Assembly: GCF_902806685.2 (NCBI RefSeq)
Contig: NC_048553.1
Coordinates: forward strand, 10,454,940 to 10,518,939
Direction: 5' to 3'
Length of the DNA stretch: 64,000 nt
From: Maniola hyperantus
Taxonomy: Eukaryota; Arthropoda; Insecta; Lepidoptera; Nymphalidae
Of the stretch, positions 33,501 to 42,500 are shown piece after piece; the first letter of the stretch is position 1, and every line of letters begins with the position of its first letter. The notes under the pieces are model-generated. The model was not told the DNA's origin. It saw only the letters and a list, made by a program, of their open reading frames with translations, and made no database searches. A program made the position numbers and the translations under genes.

Positions 33501-36500
33501 AAAAAGATAATTTAACGGATAAAGTTGAGGAGGCGATATTAGTGAACTTTAAATGTCGTTTCTTTGTTTTTCAGGTGAGAACTCATAGTTTGTTGTACCT
33601 ATGTACCTACCTAATATTGTAAAAGTAAACGGGTGTTAAAATAAAACTTTGTTTTTCAGAGAAACCATTTATGTTTAATTGCAAAAATCCTCAACAATAT
33701 AATCTTATATAGATGCTTGTATGCTTACAGCTAGTGCCAAAGCGCATTACAAGTTAGACTTATGACTAATATTCGAACAAATACACAAAGGTTCTTATAA
33801 GTCTTAGTGATCTACACATGAAATAAATTTATTTATATTTGTATTGAACACGTCTAGGCTCTGGTGCTGAGCAATCAACTCATTTAGCATGGAAAGTGCG
33901 CGGAAGGTTGGCGCACTTTCAGCATATCGCATTCGGAACGACTTTAGCGCGAAGAAAGGCCACGTCTTCCGACATGACCGGAGTAGTTTGTCCGGCAACC
34001 GTACCGCCAACGCACACCGCGACAATGTGTCCGGATTATCCACCTTATTGTTTAATAATAGGTAGTAGTGTATTAGAAGAGCCCTCTTTCGTCTTGAGTC
34101 CAGTGACCTAGACCCACCATACCCAAGACGAATGAGGAGAGGTATAGATACGGGTAATAACCATACGTGTTACATAGTCGATGGTCGGCCCGAGAAAAAT
34201 CAAACCTTACCACGTGTAGAGGTTACTATAATCAAGAATCATTTAGATATTAAGAGGGTAACACAATTTGTGGAGCACCCTGCATTAATCAGTACCCATA
34301 TTATAAATGTGAAAGTGTGTTTGTTTGTTGGTTTGTTGTAAACAAACACGCTTTCATCACTTTTTAGTTTGTTGGTTTGTCCTTCAATCACGTCGCAACG
34401 GATCGACGTGATTTTTTGCATGGGTATAGTTAAAGACCTGGAGAGTGACATAGGCTACTTTTTATCCCGGTAGATCAAAAAGATTTTTAAAAACCTAAAT
34501 CCAGGCGTACGAAGTCGCAGGTATCAGCTAGTTATTGATATGTAGAGGTCAGAGTCGCAATACGTCTACAATTTTGCCGTCTCTTTCACATCACATAATA
34601 TTTCCCTCAAGTGTACATCAATGACAACAATATTATTACAGTAGTTATGAAATACTACAGTGCTATAGTAACCATAATCTGCTCTGCAGAAAATTATCTC
34701 ACGAGATGTATCATAATTTCATAACTCATGATAATTATTTATACAATGGTCAATTAAATCAAAGTTTTTGTCTTCAACTTCGCTTGCATAGCTTTGAGTT
34801 TCTTGCTGGTTCTTCTCGGTAGGAAACTCATTCCGAACCAGTGGTAAATTAAACTAGTTAACGATTCAAAAGCGCTTGTAATGAGTCTACTTGAATAAAA
34901 TATATTCTATTCTATATTCTTCTCTAATCCTAGTTGGTCACAATTGCAGTTGAAGCAGATTAAATTTGACTATAATACCTATTATATGATTTTGTTAAAT
35001 AATTTTTTTTTTCATCCACCTTGTAAACTTTTGCTTCATCTGTTCAGTTTTTTTTGCGATATAAATCTCGCACAAATAAATAAATATTCAAACTATTACT
35101 ATTCCATTTGCTGCGACTGCAAAAATGCAGATTATATATCAGCCAGGATACGAGAAAACAAAGATTTAGGTAGGACTTACGCCGATTGGGATTGTCCGCG
35201 TAAGAATAAAAATACGCTTCAGTGTACGCGGCCTAGTGAATGGGAAAATGCATGTTATAATATAATACCCAAGCCCAATATATCAATCATCGTGAGAACA
35301 TGCCTGCCTGAGAGTTCTTCAAAGGTGTGTGAAGTCTGCCAATCTGCTCTTGGCCAGCGTGGCGACTACGGCCAAAACCACTCACTCTCTCTCTCTCTCA
35401 CTCTGAGAGGACACCCGTACTTTGTATTGAGCCGGTGATGGGTTGATCATGATGAATATTATTTTAATGTCAATCAATATTCTCAACGTCTAATGGAGAA
35501 TCACATCTACTGCCATTGTAGTCACCTGATATGCTGCTGATAATGATGATGATACTGTTAGTAAAACACCTACCATAGGGAAGTGCGTGATGACGGTCAG
35601 GTGATGCTGCTTTTTAGCCAGGGCATCTATGAGGCGGCCGTACATCGCGTAGTGGCTCTTGGTGTTGGTCGGCAGCACGGCCAGGATGCGCGCCGCGTCC
35701 GCCGCCGCCAGCCAGCCCAGCACGAGCCACAACAGCGCCTGCATCCCTCTACCGCTCGACACAGATTGCGGGCTGTAGGTGCACTGAGGCAAGATGCAAC
35801 CATCCCGCCGGATAAGGCCGGCCGCATTTATTACAATTTGTCTTAACAGGAAAACCTCCACGCGTGCCGATAGGCACTCTGCTTATACATTTGATACCAG
35901 ACCCTTCGCAAAATCAGAGAAGATCGAACCTAGCGCTACTTGATGAAATTTAAGCTTAACAGCACAGCCGATTATGAGGAAACAATAGTGAGCTGTGAGA
36001 TACTGTAAATCCGACCGTCTGCAGTGGATGAGGCATGTAGAGAGTATACCGCCTAATAAATGAGTCAAATGATAACTAACAAAAATTGTGAAATAAAAAT
36101 TTTTTACAAAAAAAATAAAAACCGACTTCGTTACATAAACACTAAAAATTGAAAAATAATTTAATTTATTACCGAATATATTATGTATACAAGAGTTAAT
36201 ATAGTTCCATAATAATACTTTTTGGTGCCGGTGCCAATTAGCTTTAGCTGCGCGAATCGTCTAGACTTCATATTTTTATGGGACTCCACAATGGCACCTC
36301 ATTGGCACCGACCCCAAAAAATATTATTATGGAACTATATTAACTCTTGTGTACATAATATATTCGGTAATAAATTAAATTATTTTTCAATTTTTAGTGT
36401 TTATGTAACGAAGTCGGTTTTTATTTTTTTTGTAAAAAAATTTTATTTCACAATTTTTAGTGGCCCCATGGAATTATGCTATGACTGGTTAAAAATCTAC

Positions 36501-39500
36501 TGTTTACTAAGCTATTACACTGATCGCGAGCAATTTACTCTTATCCGTTGAGGAGTTCCAGTATCTATCTTCGAAGATGTTCATCAGATCTTCACCAAAT
36601 TGAAATGGGACCAACTTTGAAGTATACCCTTTCAAACAAAAAAAGAATTTTCAAAATCGGTCCAGGCGTTTTTGAGTAATCGGGGAACATACATAAAAAA
36701 TAAAAATAAAAAAAAAAATAAAAAAAAGATTCCGACGAATTGAGAACCTCCTCCTTTTTTTGAAGTCGGTTAAAAAAGATAAGTAAAAAAAGATGCATAG
36801 ATTGTGCGCTGGGAGACTGCTTCAGAAAATAGACAATGTCACATCATGAAAGAAAGAAATAAACGATGAATGGAGGAAAATCTTAAACGATGCCAAGACC
36901 CCCCCAGAGTCCTCTCCTCTCATTTCTTATTTGATCATGTAGATAAACTCCGAGCATAGACAGCGCTCTCCATCGCCCAATGAGAGTTTTCTTATGAGAC
37001 CTATAGTTATCGTAGGCTGACAACATTTTTCCGGATCGTACGTCCACTTGTGACGCATATGCGCCAACCGCACGACAGAAATTAGCAGATCAAAATATAT
37101 CGAAAGGTTCGCTCACCATATTATACTCATACCATCAGAAAGCTTCAACCGCTGTCTGCTAGCAGTCAATCGCAAACTGAGCTCAGATTCGGCGTAGCGC
37201 AAAAGAAAGTCAGAAAGTTTTTATCAGACAGAATTATTATAACATGCGGCCGGCCTAATATAGATGACGTCTTCGCCCTAAAATCGGTCGCATGCACCCG
37301 GCTACTAGATAAACAGATTTTCTTTTGAACTAATGAAATTGTATCGAATTTCTTGTGCTTGCTTTTGTTATTAAATATTTTTTTTTTCGGTGCAATCGAT
37401 TTAAATTGCATTAGTCAATAACGCCGTAGAACAATGGATCAATAAATTCTTTGTTATAAAAGCTCGGTTGGAAAATCGCAAGTACAAAATTTTTGTCAGA
37501 TTGATACAGAAAGTTTGTCGGTGCTGTGAATTTTTTACTTATCTACAATAATATGCAATTCGGGTAAATACACACATGAATCTCTAAAGTGAGAGTCAAG
37601 GAGAGGTGGATCCTGTCTCGCTAGAGAACATTTGAAAACTAATAGGCAAAGACCTGTCATTTTAATTGAAAAAGTTATAGGCACTAGTGTCGAAGTGTTC
37701 GTGAAAGCTCCTGCTACCAGTTATACGAGTGAACTTATCAAATAGGTACTAGATGATGCCCGCAACTTTGTCCGGGTCGATTTAGGTTTGTTATAATCCC
37801 ATGGAAACTTTCTTATTTTCCGGGATAAAAAGTAGCCTATGTCCTTCCCCGGTATGCAAGCTATCTCTGTACCAAATTATGTATGTCAAAATCGGTTGAA
37901 CGGATAGGCCGTGAAAGGCTAGCAGACAGACAGACAGACACACTTTCGCATTTATAATATTAAGTAGTTTGGATTAGGTTAACTCAACTAAATTTTTTCT
38001 AATAAGTAAATTCTGTACAAATCTAAAATAGGTTTTTTGTTTAAAAAAATCATAAGTATAAGCTTAGCACAATTTACAAGTTTTTCTATAAAAAATTCAT
38101 ATTTGTAAAACTCTTTGATTTATCATCATCATCATCAACCAATAGACGTCCACTGCTGGACATAGGTCTCTTGTAGGGACTTCCACACGCCACGGTCTTG
38201 CGCCGCCTGGATCCAGCGGCTCCCTGCGACTCGTCGGATGTCGTCCGTCCACCTAGTGGGGGGTCTTCCAACGTTGCGTCTTCCGGTGCGAGGTCGCCAT
38301 TCTAGCACCTTGGGACCCCAACGTCTATCGGTTGTACGAACTATGTGCCCTGCCCATTGCCACTTCAGCTTCGCAACCCGTTGCTCTTTGATTGATCTTG
38401 ATAAATATGTACTTTGATCTTGTGCACCTTGAGCGTTAGTACTATTACATATTCTGTGCTTGAGCTTCGCCAATGAAGCTACGAGTTCAATGTTGTTATC
38501 AGTGGGGTTAGACCGTTAGGCACATTTGCGGTGGCAACATTGACTTATATATTACTTCGTATGGACAGGGCTATTGAACAAATAAAATGCCACCGATTCA
38601 GTGTGTTTAGCACCAATGCAACCTCAGTGACGTCTGGATTTCAAACGGGTCGTTCATTAGTATCAGGTGGCGCTGATTTATTTGGTTCCAAAACCGTGAA
38701 AAATTTTGTTCGCTTGGGCATATCTTCTCGTTTATATCGATGGCGGATATCAGTTACCTAATGCAGCTAATGCAACATTGTAATATCTACAACGTAAAGA
38801 TATACGTACTAAATGCGACAACTCCATTATCAATTAACAATGCGGATTACAACAACAGGCCAAGTGCGAGTCGTTCCTCGCTCTTGTAGGGTCCGTACAT
38901 AATTATGAACATCATGATTTGGGTGGGGTATTTCTTTTCCGAGCTAGAACATCACAATAAACCGTGAAAGAGAAACCCAAAAAATGTTCGTTTGTTTTAG
39001 TCACAGCTTACAAACTATTTTATAAGTCGTTGTTTTCAGTATTTGTTGTTTAAATACAGTATACCCATGGTACCACAGACACAATACATCGAAATTTCAT
39101 ATTCCTAACTAGTTTGGTCTAAAACTGACAATTTTGATGGCCCCCCATTTCTTTATTTTTTTTAATATAAAATATATTCGCAGTCTATTCAATGAGCTCT
39201 AGACAATGATATCCCACATGCTAGGATAAGAATTTAAAAAATTCCGGCTTTTGTTCATGTATGGGAGCCCCCCTGAAAAATAATTTAATTGACGAATTTC
39301 TGATTCAATATTCGGTTTTGGGTCAACAGTCTAGACCAAATACCACAGGTTTGTAACTTATTTCGTCTACGAGCTAGAGACCCGTCAAATACAAATACAA
39401 ATACAAATTTCTTTATTGCGAATATGGGTAAACAGTTGAGATGTTACAATAACAAAAAAGGTACAGCCAAATTCTGCCTATTAGCATGCAATATGTTATA

Positions 39501-42500
39501 CCCGTTAAAGATAGACAGTCAGACAGCAGAGTGACATTAATAGGGCTCCGTTTTACTGGGCGTTTTCCCATTAGCCGGCACGGTGCCGGCGACGGCAACG
39601 GCGCGGCAGCCGGGGAAGCAAAATGTATGAAATTGTATGACATGTTTTTCCACTTACCTACCGGCGACGGCATCGGCTTCATACATTTATGATTCCTCGG
39701 CTGCCGTGCCGGATAGTGGAAAAACGCCCCAATCATATCAAGTTCACTCTCAAAAGAGGTCGTTGCTCACACCTATGCACACAGATACAAAGATTAAGAA
39801 TAATTAAAATACTTAAGTGCATTTTGATGCGCTATTAGCTGACCTGCCGATATTTTTAATCTTAAATAGCGGTATAATTTTCATTTAACCTTTTACCTTT
39901 ACCATCCATTACCATTTAACCTACCTATAATTTAAAATGAGTTGTGAAAAATAAGTCATTTAACCATTTGTATCGAGCACTCTGAACTCTGAAGTAAGTT
40001 TGTAAAATTTGTAGGTATAGGTTTATTGGAGACCCCGCTCTTCGGAACAGCGCAAACGCGCGGTTGTTAGGTACGTGGCACTCGGCAACTACTTATGTTT
40101 CTACAGATTCAAGTTTGTGTCAAGACTATTTTTATCCAAAACTAGCTTATGCCCGCGACTTCGTCCGCGTGGAGTACCTAAACAAATTTTAAACCCCTAT
40201 TTTACGGGTTGATCTTTAACAATGAGATTTAACATGAGCTTAATAAAATATGTCATACTGCTAATTTCAAAAATATTAACTACAAATTTCGCGATTCTAA
40301 CTTCAAAACTGACAGCCTTTCATACAAACTTCAAACCCCTATTTTACCCCTTTAGGGGTTGAATTTTGAAAAATCCTTTTTTTAGCGGATGCCTACGTCA
40401 TAATAGCTATCTGCATGCCGAATTTCAGCGCGATCCGTCCAGTAGTTTGAGCTTTGCGTTGATAGATCAGTCGTCAGTCAGTCACCTTTTCCTTTTATAT
40501 ATGTATATATAGATAAAGTGCCTTGTTTTCCAAAACAAACAAGGGTAGTCGATAGTCTCGATAGTACCTACTACTTCAAGCGCTCTAAAACTACTAAAAT
40601 TTTACCGTGTATAATTATTATGTTAATTGTTACGTGAACAGCTACGAGGTCCAAATAGAAGAGGGAGGACGAAGAAGAGGGCTCGGTCAAAGGGTGATGC
40701 AAGTCCTCGAGAGACTGGCGCGGGCGACGCACATGCGCTACGTCCGCCTCACCGCCCTCACACACAATCCTTCTGCCGCGGCGTTCTTCCAGGCTTGCGG
40801 GTGAGTGGACAAATACAATAACAAGAAGAGGGCTCGGTCAAAGGGTGATGCAAGTCCTCGAGAGACTGGCGCGGGCGACGCACATGCGCTACGTCCGCCT
40901 CACCGCCCTCACACACAATCCTTCTGCCGCGGCGTTCTTCCAGGCTTGCGGGTGAGTGGACAAATACAATAACAAGAAGAGGGCTCGGTCAAAGGGTGAT
41001 GCAAGTCCTCGAGAGACTGGCGCGGGCGACGCACATGCGCTACGTCCGCCTCACCGCCCTCACACACAATCCTTCTGCCGCGGCGTTCTTCCAGGCTTGC
41101 GGGTGAGTGGACAAATACAATAACAAGAAGAGGGCTCGGTCAAAGGGTGATGCAAGTCCTCGAGAGACTGGCGCGGGCGACGCACATGCGCTACGTCCGC
41201 CTCACCGCCCTCACACACAATCCTTCTGCCGCGGCGTTCTTCCAGGCTTGCGGGTGAGTGGACAAATACAATAACAAGAAGAGGGCTCGGTCAAAGGGTG
41301 ATGCAAGTCCTCGAGAGACTGGCGCGGGCGACGCACATGCGCTACGTCCGCCTCACCGCCCTCACACACAATCCTTCTGCCGCGGCGTTCTTCCAGGCTT
41401 GCGGGTGAGTTGACAAATACAATAACAATCCCTTGGCCTTATAATGCGTAAAAATAACTATTCACACGCCATTTTAACTTCATGTGTCTAATTTCATGTC
41501 AAATTTACGATTTTAGTCCTTATTTTAAAGATGAACCGTACTTTTGACATCACAGTTGACCCATAGAGTTAAAATGGCGCGTGAGAAGTCATTTTTTACG
41601 GACTATACCTAAAAGGTAAATCCAGTAGGCGGTAGCATCGTCAAAAACGTCGCATTTGACGCTTTGCAAGACGGGGTTAATGCGGGCAACGCGATTTTAC
41701 GCGCTACGAATTCGTATCGCCGTTTTGAGTTTAGGACTTATTTACGCCCTTACATGACAGAATAAGAAGAAGAATTCCAAACCCCTGCCGAGAATCGAAC
41801 CCGGGACCTCCCACTAATAAGACAACAGCGCTTACCACTGCGCCAGGGAGGTCGTCAAATCTTACCATTATATTATGATTAATGGAATGGGGTCACGACC
41901 CTCAGAATGTAGTATTTACCAAACAACTAAGTGAGCTCTACTTTATAATGTTATCGGTTGGACAACCTTTCCAAAACTTTTCCTTCGATAGGTCTTGACC
42001 AATATGCTATCATCGCCCTACCCGGGCCAGTAGGTCGTACTGTACTGCACTCTCGATATCTTTGTACAAATACCAGACTTACTGCACATTGTTTATGAAT
42101 GTACACACGGTCATCGCGTGGTAGATTAGACTTCGCTCATTGAGTACGCGATTATATAAAAAAACCGGCCAAGTGCGAGTCAGGCTCGCGCAACGAGAGT
42201 TCCGTAAAACAGTCGTAATTTTTTCGACATTTTGCACGATTATTCAAAAACTATGATGCATAATAAAAATAAATAAAAATCTGTTTTAGAATGTACAGGT
42301 GAAGACCTTTCATATGATACCCCACTTGATATATGTAGTTATCTCACTTCGAAAGTTGAAAATAGGTACTAATTATTAGTTCATGACCACAATATAATTT
42401 TTTTGTGTGATCTAACCCTAAATTTACGGTTTTTAGATTTTTACCCAAATGTCAGCTATAAGATCTACCTACCTGCCAAATTTCATGATTCAACGGTTCA

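Noticed and set aside
33804..34043. 79-codon minus-strand frame, possibly part of a LINE
   Set aside because: No recognisable reverse transcriptase or endonuclease motif; begins and ends inside ordinary intron DNA.
34944..35438. 164-codon plus-strand frame
   Set aside because: Its right half is the S1 SINE at 35288-35457 and the rest is low-complexity; no start context or conservation evidence.
40823..41426. Extra NAA40 exon copies as coding exons giving a longer GNAT protein
   Set aside because: They lack the acceptor and the first 30 bases, the period is not a multiple of three, and read-through meets TGA right after the first donor.
40672..41426. CRISPR array
   Set aside because: Direct repeats are 151 bases without variable spacers and contain a eukaryotic exon.
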